From: Hominimerdicola alba
GTDB lineage: Bacteria > Bacillota > Clostridia > Oscillospirales > Ruminococcaceae
Direction of reading: 5' to 3'
DNA length: 64,000 bases
NCBI RefSeq assembly: GCF_900112155.1
Contig: NZ_FOKQ01000005.1
Span: 85,415-149,414, forward strand
Shown here: in pieces, positions 1-8,065 of the stretch
How the letters are laid out: each line of letters opens with the position of its first letter
How positions within the stretch are numbered: the first letter of the stretch is position 1
Notes under the pieces: generated by a model
What the model was told of the DNA's origin: nothing
Seen by the model: only the letters and a program-made list of their open reading frames with translations
Databases searched by the model: none
Translations under genes and position numbers: made by a program

Positions 1-408
1 GAGGAGATCTTCATATCCGAACTGCTTGTGGGCGGTCTGGGTGCGATAATGGATATCTCCATAACCATGTCATCATCAATGTCAGAACTTATAGACAGAG
101 ACAGCAGTATCACTTTTTCCGCTCTCAGGCATTCGGGACGTGAGATTGGCAAGGATATCATGGGCACCATGACTAACGTACTGCTTTTTACCTACGTATG
201 CGGCTGCATACCACTGGTAATTCTGGCACTCAGGAACAATGTTACGCTTACTGACGTTCTCAACAATTACCTCGACCTTGAAATAGTCCGTGCTTTCGTA
301 GGCGGCATAGGCATAGTCCTCTCGATACCAATTGCCATTTTCATTTCGACCCATATGCTGAAAGGCAAGGAAAGCATGACCTCTCAGCCGAAAGAAGGCG
401 ATGCGTAA
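1..408 (+). CDS. YibE/F-like membrane protein (5' end outside window)
   Basis: The reading frame is open from base 1 to the TAA at 408, so 135 residues of the C-terminal part are visible and the true start lies upstream. The visible part holds conserved Gly/Asp/Ser-rich segments (GAIMDISITMSSSM, GREIGKDIMGTMTN) followed by two or three hydrophobic helices, which is the C-terminal pattern of the YibE/F family of integral membrane proteins, whose function is not established. The stop codon overlaps the ATG of the next gene (TAATG), so the two are translationally coupled. The same motif pattern recurs in the next gene, so the two are paralogues working as a pair. Confidence 0.75.
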   Translation, partial: EEIFISELLVGGLGAIMDISITMSSSMSELIDRDSSITFSALRHSGREIGKDIMGTMTNVLLFTYVCGCIPLVILALRNNVTLTDVLNNYLDLEIVRAFVGGIGIVLSIPIAIFISTHMLKGKESMTSQPKEGDA

Positions 409-1238
409 TGGAATTCATACTGGGAATTATACTTTTCATACTTATGATAGCAGTTGGCGGTGTCAGGGGCGCCAAGACCTTCGCTGCAATGTATGGAAAC
501 ATCATCATACTGATAATAACCGTCTTCCTGATAGCCTGCGGAGTTAATGCCGTTGCCGTGACGTTAGCGGGCTGTGCAGTCATAGGCGTAGTGATACTTT
601 TCTGGATAAACGGCGTTAACATCAAGACCGTGACAGCATTTGCGGCGATAGCAGCGGTGCTTCTGCTGTTTGCGGCAGTAATGCTGTATATAGGTTCAAG
701 CTCACATATTCAGGGATTTGCCGATGAAAACACCGAAGAGATATGCTGGTACAGTCCTGATATCGGACTGGATATGCGGCAAGTCACCCTTGCCATGATG
801 CTGACAGGACTTATCGGCGCCATAACTGATACCGCTATCGCCATAACCTCGGCGCTGTTTGAAGTCCATGAGAATAATCCCCACCTCACCATGAGCGAAC
901 TGTTCATCTCGGGCATGAACATTGGCAGAGATATAATCGGCACTACCACCAACACCCTCCTGTTCGCCTACATCGGTGAATTCATGACACTTGTTATCTG
1001 GTTCCGTGAATACGAGTACCCATTCTCCGAGATAATCAACTCAAAGGTATTCTGCCAGGATTTTCTTCAGATAGTATCCAGCGGTGCGGGGTGCATGATG
1101 ATTATACCTGTTGCTGCCCTGTTCATGGCATACAGTCTGACCCACAGAAAACCTCATGATAACGAAAATGAAACACTCTCCTCCGCGGACTGTGAGACCG
1201 CAGATTCAGCCAGTGTGAATAACAGTTCAGCAGGCTGA
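408..1238 (+). CDS. YibE/F-like membrane protein, second of a coupled pair
   Basis: This is a 276-residue polytopic membrane protein with about six or seven hydrophobic segments. Residues about 120-185 carry the same motif series as the upstream gene (GLIGAITDTAIAITSALFE, GMNIGRDIIGTTTNTLLFAY), which is why both are placed in the YibE/F family. The start ATG overlaps the upstream stop. The C-terminal tail after the last helix is acidic and Ser-rich. A hairpin terminator follows within 25 bases, so the operon ends here. The transported substrate, if any, is unknown. Confidence 0.75.
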   Translation: MEFILGIILFILMIAVGGVRGAKTFAAMYGNIIILIITVFLIACGVNAVAVTLAGCAVIGVVILFWINGVNIKTVTAFAAIAAVLLLFAAVMLYIGSSSHIQGFADENTEEICWYSPDIGLDMRQVTLAMMLTGLIGAITDTAIAITSALFEVHENNPHLTMSELFISGMNIGRDIIGTTTNTLLFAYIGEFMTLVIWFREYEYPFSEIINSKVFCQDFLQIVSSGAGCMMIIPVAALFMAYSLTHRKPHDNENETLSSADCETADSASVNNSSAG

Positions 1239-1258
1239 AAAATAATATACTAAAAAAT

Positions 1259-1297
1259 GTAAGCTATTCAAAAAGAGTTTCGGATAGCTTACTTTTT
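1259..1297 (+). terminator. Rho-independent terminator of the YibE/F pair
   Basis: A stem of GTAAGCTAT paired with ATAGCTTAC (plus one G-U) is followed by a run of five T. It lies 20 bases after the second YibE/F stop codon. Confidence 0.85.
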
Positions 1298-1323
1298 CTT
1301 TGTCTATTTTTACAAAATTAATT

Positions 1324-1338
1324 TGAGAGTAGCTCTCA
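1324..1338. promoter_or_regulatory. 7-1-7 palindrome, candidate Fur/Zur-family operator
   Basis: TGAGAGT-A-GCTCTCA is a near-perfect inverted repeat (six of seven pairs) with the 7-1-7 geometry used by Fur-family regulators. It stands 34 bases upstream of the -35 box of the small membrane protein that precedes a zinc-binding lipoprotein. Assignment to a zinc regulator is an inference from this context. Confidence 0.4.
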
Positions 1339-1372
1339 TTTTAGCGAATGAATAGAATATACCGCAGGATCA

Positions 1373-1401
1373 TTGACAAAAAGAATATGAGCATATATAA
1401 T
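1373..1401 (+). promoter_or_regulatory. Sigma-A promoter for the Cys/His membrane protein and zinc lipoprotein
   Basis: TTGACA (1373-1378) and TATAAT (1396-1401) are both perfect consensus and are 17 bases apart. The ribosome site GAGGTGAGC and the ATG at 1437 follow. Confidence 0.85.
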
Positions 1402-1436
1402 ATAAAACCGAAACAGATTATGCGAGGTGAGCAGAT

Positions 1437-1739
1437 ATGTCAAAGAGAAGAAATATAGCCCTATCATGGATAGTAGCGACAGTATTCAGCCTTGTGATAT
1501 TCTGCTCATCTGCATTTATCATCGTTCACGCCGAGCATGACTGCGGCGGTGAGGACTGCTCTGTATGCTTGGAACTTGCAAAGCTTCACAAAACACTTCA
1601 TGAACTTGGTACAGCAGTTGCAGGTACGATCATACTCGCTCTTATGACCTTTATCATTGCAGCACTATGCAAGATCACAGTCTGCTCCCGCCACGCACAT
1701 ATAACTCTTATTTCCCTTAAAGTGGAGCTTCTGGATTGA
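1437..1739 (+). CDS. Small two-helix membrane protein with Cys/His-rich external loop
   Basis: The 100-residue protein has a hydrophobic N-terminal helix (about 10-30), a loop with HAEHDCGGEDCSVC (about 31-45) and a second helix (about 58-80). Two CxxxxC/His clusters in the loop could bind a metal, but this is inference. It has a good ribosome site (GAGGTGAG) and a perfect sigma-A promoter. The next gene is a zinc-binding lipoprotein, so a role in metal handling is plausible. I do not recognise a named family. A frame shift or early stop is not apparent. Confidence 0.65.
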   Translation: MSKRRNIALSWIVATVFSLVIFCSSAFIIVHAEHDCGGEDCSVCLELAKLHKTLHELGTAVAGTIILALMTFIIAALCKITVCSRHAHITLISLKVELLD

Positions 1740-1751
1740 ATAGCAAAACCA

Positions 1752-1773
1752 TATAATAGTATGTAAATTACAT
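1752..1773 (+). promoter_or_regulatory. TATAAT followed by a perfect 13-base palindrome
   Basis: A TATAAT hexamer (1752-1757) is followed three bases later by ATGTAA-A-TTACAT (1761-1773), a perfect inverted repeat. No good -35 is seen 17 bases upstream, so this may be an internal promoter or only an operator between the two genes. It is a second candidate site for a metal-responsive repressor ahead of the zinc lipoprotein. Confidence 0.35.
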
Positions 1774-1838
1774 TCAAGGGTAAGTGCGCACATTTTTCTG
1801 TGCCCTTATCAGGTTATTCGATTCGGAGGTTCAATTTT

Positions 1839-3398
1839 ATGTTTAAGAAAAAAATCGGCATTTATGCTTTGACACTCGTAATGGCAGCAGCCGGTATCAC
1901 AGGCTGTTCGTCAGTTTCTGCGGATAGATCGGAAGGCAAAGGTAAAAAATCTGCTGCTGACGGTTCTGAGTCTTTCAGTGTAGTCTGCACAATATTTTCC
2001 GAGTACGATTGGACAAAAGAGATACTCGGCGATCATGCTGACAATGTGGAACTCACCTATCTTCTCGATAACGGCGTTGATCTTCACAGCTATCAGCCAA
2101 CTGCTGAGGATATTCTGAAGATAAGCACCTGCGACCTCTTCGTATATGTTGGCGGAGAGTCAGACGAATGGGTTGAAGATGTGCTTGAAACTTCACAGAA
2201 CAAGGATATGAAGGTCATTAACCTCATGGAAGTTCTGGGTGACTCGGCAAAGGTGGAAGAACTCAAAGAGGGTATGCAGGAAAGCGAACATGAGCATGAG
2301 CACGAGCATAAGACCGACTTTGAAGACAGTGATGTAAAAGACCGTACCCTTGACGAATGGAACGGAAGCTGGCAGTCAACCTATCCCCTTCTGCTGGACG
2401 GTTCTCTTGATGAAGTTTGGGAGCACAAAGCCGAGGAAGATGACACCATGACAGCTGAGGACTACAAAAAGAAATACACCACCGCCTATGAAACCGACGC
2501 TGTGACAATCAATATCAACGCCCCCGAGGTGGAGTATGTGACAGCGGATAAGTCCATCAAGGCTGAGTATGATTACAGCGGATTCTATATAAGGACAAAG
2601 GACGACGGCACCAAGCAGGTAAGGTATAAGTTTGAAAAGAAGTCCGGGGACGACAGCGCCGCTAAGTACATCGTATTCAGCGATCACAACATCGAACCCT
2701 CCGAGCCCGAGCATTTCCACCTTTACAGCGGCAACGACGGCTTTGATACCCTCGTTGAAGAGGGCGATCACTTCCCTACCTACTATCCCGCATCCCTGAC
2801 TGCCGAAGATATCGTTGATGAAATGACAGGCGGACACGACCACAGCCACGAAGAAGAGGAAGAAGAATATGACGAGCACGTATGGCTCTCACTGAAAAAC
2901 GCCATGGTACTCAGCGCAGAGATAGAGCAGAATCTTGAAGCTATCGATCCCAATAATGCCGATGATTACAAGGCTAATCTCGACAGCTACGTTGCAAAGC
3001 TCTCGGAGCTTGACAACAACTTCCAGACACTTGTTGACGGTTCTTCCGTAAAAACGCTGATATTCGGTGACAGATTCCCATTCCGTTATTTCGTTGATGA
3101 TTACGGTCTTGATTATTTTGCTGCATTCATCGGCTGTTCCGCTGAAACGGAAGCAAGCTTCGATACCGTGGTATTTCTTGCAAATAAAGTAAAAGAGCTT
3201 GACAGCAAGACAATATTCACCCTTGAAAATTCAAGCAAGGATATCGCAAATACTATCATAAGCACTTCGGGCAAAGATGTTGATATCGCTGAGCTGAACT
3301 CTCTCCAGTCAGTATCAAATGAAGATATCGGGAACGGCGCAAGCTATCTCTCACTTATGCAGAAGAATTACGATGTACTTGCAGGTGTTCTTAAATAA
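1839..3398 (+). CDS. Zinc-binding lipoprotein: ZnuA-type fold with nested ZinT domain
   Basis: This 519-residue lipoprotein is an extracellular zinc-binding component for an ABC importer. The start ATG at 1839 is chosen because GGAGGT precedes it and a lipoprotein signal follows (lipobox ITGC). Residues about 45-150 form the first half of a ZnuA-type solute-binding fold (HSYQPTAEDI). A His-rich stretch (EHEHEHEHK) then leads into a ZinT-like domain, about 168-325 (DEWNGSWQS, HFHLYSGNDGF). A second His/acidic stretch (GGHDHSHEEEEEE) follows, then the second ZnuA half with DEHVWLSLKNA and GDRFPFRYFVDDYGL. In the last motif the usual His is not seen. So ZinT sits inside the His-loop rather than at the C-terminus as in AdcA. 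No permease or ATPase genes lie next to it, so it must work with a transporter encoded elsewhere. Confidence 0.85.
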   Translation: MFKKKIGIYALTLVMAAAGITGCSSVSADRSEGKGKKSAADGSESFSVVCTIFSEYDWTKEILGDHADNVELTYLLDNGVDLHSYQPTAEDILKISTCDLFVYVGGESDEWVEDVLETSQNKDMKVINLMEVLGDSAKVEELKEGMQESEHEHEHEHKTDFEDSDVKDRTLDEWNGSWQSTYPLLLDGSLDEVWEHKAEEDDTMTAEDYKKKYTTAYETDAVTININAPEVEYVTADKSIKAEYDYSGFYIRTKDDGTKQVRYKFEKKSGDDSAAKYIVFSDHNIEPSEPEHFHLYSGNDGFDTLVEEGDHFPTYYPASLTAEDIVDEMTGGHDHSHEEEEEEYDEHVWLSLKNAMVLSAEIEQNLEAIDPNNADDYKANLDSYVAKLSELDNNFQTLVDGSSVKTLIFGDRFPFRYFVDDYGLDYFAAFIGCSAETEASFDTVVFLANKVKELDSKTIFTLENSSKDIANTIISTSGKDVDIAELNSLQSVSNEDIGNGASYLSLMQKNYDVLAGVLK

Positions 3399-3443
3399 GA
3401 TATACCGGGTATCTCAAAAAGCTGCGAAACAATACGAAAATAT

Positions 3444-3486
3444 GCCACCGCATCCGACCGCATACGGTCAGATGCGGTGGCTTTTT
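3444..3486 (+). terminator. Strong Rho-independent terminator
   Basis: A long stem (GCCACCGCATC paired with GATGCGGTGGC, extended inward by GACC/GGTC across one mismatch) is followed by TTTTT. It ends the zinc lipoprotein transcript. Confidence 0.9.
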
Positions 3487-3523
3487 ATGCTCAGGAGTAT
3501 TTCCGGGCGGAATAAGTTAAATT

Positions 3524-3600
3524 AGTTAAAACAATGAATAACTTTATTACGAAAAATCTGTTCAAAAACTATTGAAATTTGTATGATTTTATGGTATAAT
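3524..3600 (+). promoter_or_regulatory. Promoter module of the first GGDEF gene
   Basis: An inverted repeat AGTTA...TAACT (3524-3528, 3539-3543), a GTTCAAA block (3560-3566), TTGAAA (3572-3577) and ATGGTATAAT (-10 at 3595-3600, spacer 17) are arranged exactly as upstream of the next GGDEF gene. Distances from the repeat to the -35 (28 bases) and from GTTCAAA to the -35 are identical in both copies. Confidence 0.75.
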
Positions 3601-3646
3601 AACATATAAATATACTATATCCTTTTACAGAAAGCGAAGTGATGAT

Positions 3647-4756
3647 ATGTATACCGACCAGCAATATAAAAAAGATCTTGCATTTATTGAAAAAATAGAT
3701 ACGAAAGTATCTAAGAAGGTCGTGTTCTTTCTGTATTTTTTCCCGCTTGTCGCTTGTCTGGTGGCACACGCGCTTTATCTTGTGCTGTTTAACTTGGCAG
3801 ATATACATTCAATGGTAAAATTCAACATTGGCAGCGTGAGCTTTTATGCTTTGCTGATAATCCTTGCCCGTTTTTTTAAGGAAAAGCTAAATCTGGTCTA
3901 TGCTTCAATGATAGAGATAATCCTTCATGCGGTAGCGGCAACAGTATGCGTGGGACTGAAACCCGATTTCTGTATGTTCCTGCTTATGATAATACCACTG
4001 GCATTTCTGGTACCCAATAAAAACAAGATCATACCATTCGCAATAATGTTAATATCCGTGCCGACCTACGGACTGCTGAGATTCATCTATATTATTCCCG
4101 GACGTGAGCGTTATGATATGAGCGGATCATCATACACGAACGTATTTTATGCCATAAATATTCTGATAGGCTCTTTTGTGCTTATATACGTAGCATTGAT
4201 ATTTACCTGTATGAATTACTATTATGAATGCAAGGCGAGAATTCAGAACGAACAGCTAAGAATAATGGCTTCCACCGATCCCCTTACAAAGCTGAACAAC
4301 CGCCGTGAAATGGGCAGGATACTTAATAATGTCGTTAACGAGAGCCGCAAAAAACAAAAAAACTACATCGTTGGCATTGGCGATATCGATGATTTTAAGA
4401 AGATCAACGACAGTTACGGTCACGATATCGGTGATGACGTGCTTTCAAATGTAGCAAAGATCATTACAGATAATATAGACAGCAGAGGATACGTGGCAAG
4501 ATGGGGCGGTGAAGAATTCCTGTTTGTGCTGCCGTGTTCTGAACTGGCAGATGGGATGGTCTGCTCCGACAATATAGTACGCAGTGTCAGAAAACAGCGA
4601 TTCAAGATAGGAAGTAAAGAATTCTCTGTCACTATGACGATAGGTATATGTGAGGGACACCCTGAAAACAACGTAGAAAAAGTGATAAGCCGTGCTGACA
4701 GCAGGCTGTACAAAGGCAAACACAGCGGCAAGGACCGCGTGGTCAGCGCTGATTAG
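3647..4756 (+). CDS. Membrane-anchored diguanylate cyclase (GGDEF)
   Basis: This 369-residue protein should make cyclic di-GMP from two GTP. Residues about 20-195 contain about six hydrophobic helices in the style of a membrane sensor domain. The GGDEF domain follows from about residue 205 (STDPLTKLNNRREM) and carries an intact active-site GGEEF near residues 286-290, with the substrate-binding region DIDDFKKINDSYGHDIGD before it. No EAL or other output domain is present. It is monocistronic: its own promoter lies upstream and a terminator follows. Its regulatory region closely matches that of the next GGDEF gene, suggesting shared control. Confidence 0.9.
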   Translation: MYTDQQYKKDLAFIEKIDTKVSKKVVFFLYFFPLVACLVAHALYLVLFNLADIHSMVKFNIGSVSFYALLIILARFFKEKLNLVYASMIEIILHAVAATVCVGLKPDFCMFLLMIIPLAFLVPNKNKIIPFAIMLISVPTYGLLRFIYIIPGRERYDMSGSSYTNVFYAINILIGSFVLIYVALIFTCMNYYYECKARIQNEQLRIMASTDPLTKLNNRREMGRILNNVVNESRKKQKNYIVGIGDIDDFKKINDSYGHDIGDDVLSNVAKIITDNIDSRGYVARWGGEEFLFVLPCSELADGMVCSDNIVRSVRKQRFKIGSKEFSVTMTIGICEGHPENNVEKVISRADSRLYKGKHSGKDRVVSAD

Positions 4757-4787
4757 CCACTTCACGCTGATCGAAATAATCGAATAT

Positions 4788-4827
4788 ATATCCCGCCGCA
4801 GAAAAAAATCTGCCGCGGGATATTTTT
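4788..4827 (+). terminator. Rho-independent terminator after the first GGDEF gene
   Basis: ATATCCCGC and GCAGA pair with TCTGC and GCGGGATAT around one C-C mismatch and an A-rich loop. A TTTT run follows. Confidence 0.8.
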
Positions 4828-4861
4828 CTAATTCAGACAAATCAGGACATCTATAATTGAA

Positions 4862-4940
4862 TAAGTTAAAAGAATGAATAACTTAAATTCAAAAAATTCG
4901 TTCAAAGTCTATTGAAAAATCTGTGAATATATGGTATAAT
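4862..4940 (+). promoter_or_regulatory. Promoter module of the second GGDEF gene
   Basis: TAAGTTA...TAACTTA (4862-4868, 4879-4885) is a perfect 7-base inverted repeat. GTTCAAA (4900-4906), TTGAAA (4912-4917) and ATGGTATAAT (-10 at 4935-4940, spacer 17) follow at the same spacing as in the upstream copy at 3524-3600. Confidence 0.75.
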
Positions 4941-4960
4941 ATAGCAAAGGTGGTGAAACC

Positions 4961-6817
4961 ATGATAAACGGCAAAAAAATTATAGCCCTATGCACATCGA
5001 GAATATACGATTCTCAGCAGCATAGTTACATAAAAAAGCTGAACAAGCGCCTGAATGACCTTGATATGCGCCTGTTCATTTACACGCTTAATATGGACCT
5101 TTATTGGAACGAAGACACGACCAATTCAGAGGCAGGCGTTTTTGATCTTATTCCATATGACCGCATCGACGCCGTTGTACTCATGGACGAGAAGATAAAG
5201 AGCAGGACCGTCAGCAGCAGTATTATCGCGCAGGCACGGTTCAATTCCGTTCCCGTTATTGTGGTCGATGCCGAATACGAAGGCTCCACCAATGTTTACT
5301 ACAACTACACAGCAGGCTTTGAAAAAGTCGTCCGCCATGTTATAGAAGATCACGGCGTGACCAGATCACATTTCATGGCAGGAATCAGGAACAACCATTT
5401 CTCCGATGAGAGGCTTAACTGCTACAAAAAAGTACTGAAAGAGAACGGTCTCCCCTTTGATGAAAGCATGGTAAGCTACGGTGAATTCTGGGCTGTGCCT
5501 ACACGTGAGGCTATGAGAAAGCTGCTTGAACGTGATGAACTTCCACAAGCTATAATATGTGCTAACGATATAATGGCGATAAACGTCATGGATGTACTTA
5601 CGGAAGCGAATATCCGTATACCCGAGGATATTATCGTTACAGGATTTGACGGAATACTTGAAGGCGATATATGTTCTCCTACGCTGACTACCGCTTCATG
5701 CAGCAGCACACAGCTTGCAAATGCCGTAACAAAGGCTATCACCTCAAGGCTCAATGGAGAAAAATGCGAAAACATAGCTGTTGTTCCCGAATTTATGCCG
5801 AAGAGATCCTGCGGCTGTGCAGGCTGTCCCTCAGACGATAATGTAACAAACAGCTTCAATATCGGTTTCTACCGATACGAAGACGATATGCGAGTGCTTT
5901 ATGAGATGTCCGTAAAGATGCAGCTGTCCGAATCCATAGAGTCTGCCGTACACTGTATGCGCGGCGATAAGACGGAAGAGATGTGCTGTATCATCAGCAA
6001 GAACTGCCTTTTGACAGACCGTAATTTCTTCCTTGAAGATACGGAAATGGATATGAGCGATATGTGTGTGATATATGACTCATACCACTATCCCGACGAG
6101 ATAAAGGATTTCGATGCGGAAAACATAGCCCCGGGCATAGAAAGCCTGATCGAAAGCCACTACCCGCTGATATTCAATATCCTTGACTATCTTAACAAGC
6201 CCTTCGGATATACCGTATTCTCCTACCATAGATACGACATAACCGAATATTCAAAGTCGGCAAGTGTCACCAACACCCTTAATCTTGGCTTGGGCGGACT
6301 TATGACCCTGCGCTATCAGCGGTTTTTATCCAGCAAGATAGCACAGATGTACCTCAATGACAATCTGACAGGGCTGTATAACAGGCAGGGCTTCAAGGCA
6401 GTCATTGACAGCGAGCTGGAAAAGCCTGTGAATTTCGGCAAACAGCTTACAGTGCTTATGCTGGATATCGACGGACTGAAGTACATAAACGACAACCACG
6501 GTCACGATGCAGGCGACAAGGCGATAGCTAAGGGCGCTTCAGCACTGAAAGAGGCTTGTCCCCCCGATGCATACTGTGTGCGCTTCGGCGGAGATGAGAT
6601 GTTCGCGCTGATAATAGGCGAATGTAACAGCGATACGATAATATCACAGATAAACTCAATACTGGAAGAAAGCAGCAAAAACGAGGAATTCGAGATAAAA
6701 GCCAGCTGCGGCGCATTTTCTCAGCCCATAACTCAGGGCATGGATCTCAATAGTGTCATCAAGCGTGCAGACGAGCAGATGTATGAGATAAAGAAAGCCC
6801 GCAAACAGCACAAATAA
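4961..6817 (+). CDS. LacI-type sensor domain fused to a GGDEF diguanylate cyclase
   Basis: The 618-residue protein begins directly with a periplasmic-binding/LacI-type ligand domain (about 5-290; AIICANDIMAINVMDVL, IPEDIIVTGFDG are typical of that fold). A Cys-containing linker (RSCGCAGC) and a middle region of unknown fold (about 300-460) follow, then a GGDEF domain from about 465 (DNLTGLYNRQGF) with the active site GGDEM near residues 543-547. There is no DNA-binding HTH, signal peptide or membrane helix, so it should act as a soluble, ligand-responsive c-di-GMP synthase in the cytoplasm. The last residue of the signature is Met instead of Phe, which many active enzymes tolerate. The start has a clear ribosome site (AGGTGGTG). 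Confidence 0.88.
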   Translation: MINGKKIIALCTSRIYDSQQHSYIKKLNKRLNDLDMRLFIYTLNMDLYWNEDTTNSEAGVFDLIPYDRIDAVVLMDEKIKSRTVSSSIIAQARFNSVPVIVVDAEYEGSTNVYYNYTAGFEKVVRHVIEDHGVTRSHFMAGIRNNHFSDERLNCYKKVLKENGLPFDESMVSYGEFWAVPTREAMRKLLERDELPQAIICANDIMAINVMDVLTEANIRIPEDIIVTGFDGILEGDICSPTLTTASCSSTQLANAVTKAITSRLNGEKCENIAVVPEFMPKRSCGCAGCPSDDNVTNSFNIGFYRYEDDMRVLYEMSVKMQLSESIESAVHCMRGDKTEEMCCIISKNCLLTDRNFFLEDTEMDMSDMCVIYDSYHYPDEIKDFDAENIAPGIESLIESHYPLIFNILDYLNKPFGYTVFSYHRYDITEYSKSASVTNTLNLGLGGLMTLRYQRFLSSKIAQMYLNDNLTGLYNRQGFKAVIDSELEKPVNFGKQLTVLMLDIDGLKYINDNHGHDAGDKAIAKGASALKEACPPDAYCVRFGGDEMFALIIGECNSDTIISQINSILEESSKNEEFEIKASCGAFSQPITQGMDLNSVIKRADEQMYEIKKARKQHK

Positions 6818-6874
6818 TTCAAGGCGTATGCATGAATTGAACCGAACCATAAAAAACGTACAATGGCAAAAAAG

Positions 6875-6907
6875 ACCTCCTATGGTATAATTAAAACCAT
6901 AGGAGGT
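6875..6907 (+). promoter_or_regulatory. Inverted repeat enclosing the orfA ribosome site and -10
   Basis: ACCTCCTATGGT (6875-6886) pairs perfectly with ACCATAGGAGGT (6896-6907), 12 bases each. The right arm holds the orfA ribosome site and the -10 TATAAT (6886-6891) spans the loop. Read-through transcripts would sequester the ribosome site while transcripts starting inside would not, a known strategy to keep outside transcription from activating a transposase. Confidence 0.7.
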
Positions 6908-6913
6908 TTTGTT

Positions 6914-7133
6914 ATGGCAAGAAGTTACAGACACATACAGCAGTATGAGAAAGAAATATTTGAACTTAAGGAACAATGACTAACGCATAAGGAAGTTGGG
7001 GACAGACTTGGATTTACACGAACACAGATCAAGAAATTTATAGAAAGACAGCACAAGAAGAAAGGGAAAACAATCGGTTAAAAATGGAAAATGAGCTTAT
7101 GCGGGATTTTCTCTCGCTTACAGAAAGGAAGTG
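6914..7133 (+). pseudogene. IS3 orfA (HTH protein), interrupted
   Basis: The frame starts at ATG 6914 with MARSYRHIQQYEKE. A TGA at 6977-6979 stands where a Gly codon would be expected. The frame then continues LTHKEVGDRLGFTRTQIK, the helix-turn-helix of IS3-type OrfA, to a stop at 7079-7081. The expected C-terminal part (RLKMENELMRDFLSL) is found in another frame up to the TGA that overlaps the orfB start (7131-7133). So there are at least two lesions, a nonsense change and a frameshift. Confidence 0.85.
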
Positions 7134-7984
7134 AGACCGGAGGTAAAATATCTTGTTATCTACCGTCACAAAGACAAATACAGCATCAGCGAGATGTGCA
7201 GATTCTTTGAAGTATCACGCAGCGGCTATTACGGCTTTGTTAAGCGTATGGACAAGCCTGCAAAGGATCTTGAACTATCCGAGCTTATCAGGGAGTGTCA
7301 AGCAGAGACAAAGCAGACATACGGCTATCGACGTGTTGCGATATGGCTTGAACGCCATGGCGCACACCATAACCCTAAGATCATACTACGTATAATGAAT
7401 AAGTACAGCCTTCTCTCCGTTGTCAGACGAAGAAGATACTGCAATTACAGTCAGGCTTTGCACAGATACGATAATCTTCTTAACCGTGATTTTAACGCTG
7501 ACAGACCTAATCAGAAGTGGGTGACTGATATATCATACATCAGAACATCACAGGGCTTTCTGTATCTCTCGGTGATCAGAGACCTTTATGACCGCAGCAT
7601 AGTTGCATACAAGACTTCTACCGTTCAGAACATAAACCTTGTTCTGAACACGATAAAAGCAGCGAAGGCTAAAGAAAAAGTCACTGCAGAGTTGCAGCTC
7701 CACAGTGACCAAGGGTTTCAATACACTTCACAACCGTATTTTAACCTAACTAAAGCATATCACATTACGCCATCGATGTCAAGACGAGGGAATCCATATG
7801 CAATGCTTTAGCAGAAAATTTCTTTTCTATACTCAAAACCGAATGCATTTACAGTATGAAGATAAAGACTTTTGCAGAAGCAAAGCAGCTCATTGATGAT
7901 TACATATACTTTTACAATCACCAATGCATTCAACTCAAAACAAAACTGACTCCGCTTGAATTGCGAAGCCAGTTTGTTGCTTGA
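7131..7984 (+). pseudogene. IS3 orfB transposase (DDE integrase), frameshifted
   Basis: Starting at GTG 7131, which overlaps the orfA stop, the frame encodes a rve-type integrase: WVTDISY holds the first catalytic Asp and HSDQGFQY the second. The intact frame stops at 7811. The expected motif with the catalytic Glu (LAENFFSILKTE) continues in the next frame to a TGA at 7982-7984, consistent with loss of one base at about 7799. The enzyme is therefore broken just before its third catalytic residue. Confidence 0.88.
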
Positions 7985-8065
7985 TTCAATTATCATAGGG
8001 GCTTTTTTGTGCTGTACGCACAATGTGGGGCGGTTCAATTTTCCATCCTCTTTGACAGCTTATTA

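Larger units (their letters stand above)
6838..8037 (+). mobile_element. Decayed IS3-family (IS150-like) insertion sequence
   Basis: The element is bounded by inverted repeats that both begin TGAACCG and share further blocks (CGTACA, AAAAAAG, CCTATG). It contains the two overlapping frames usual for IS3 elements, but orfA has an in-frame stop and a frameshift, and orfB has a frameshift. No matching 3-4 base target duplication was seen, so one end may be altered. It separates the second GGDEF gene from ireB. Confidence 0.88.

Noticed and set aside
6831..8043. Target-site duplication of the IS3-type element
   Set aside because: Flanking triplets AAT and ATT do not match as a direct repeat, so no duplication is claimed.
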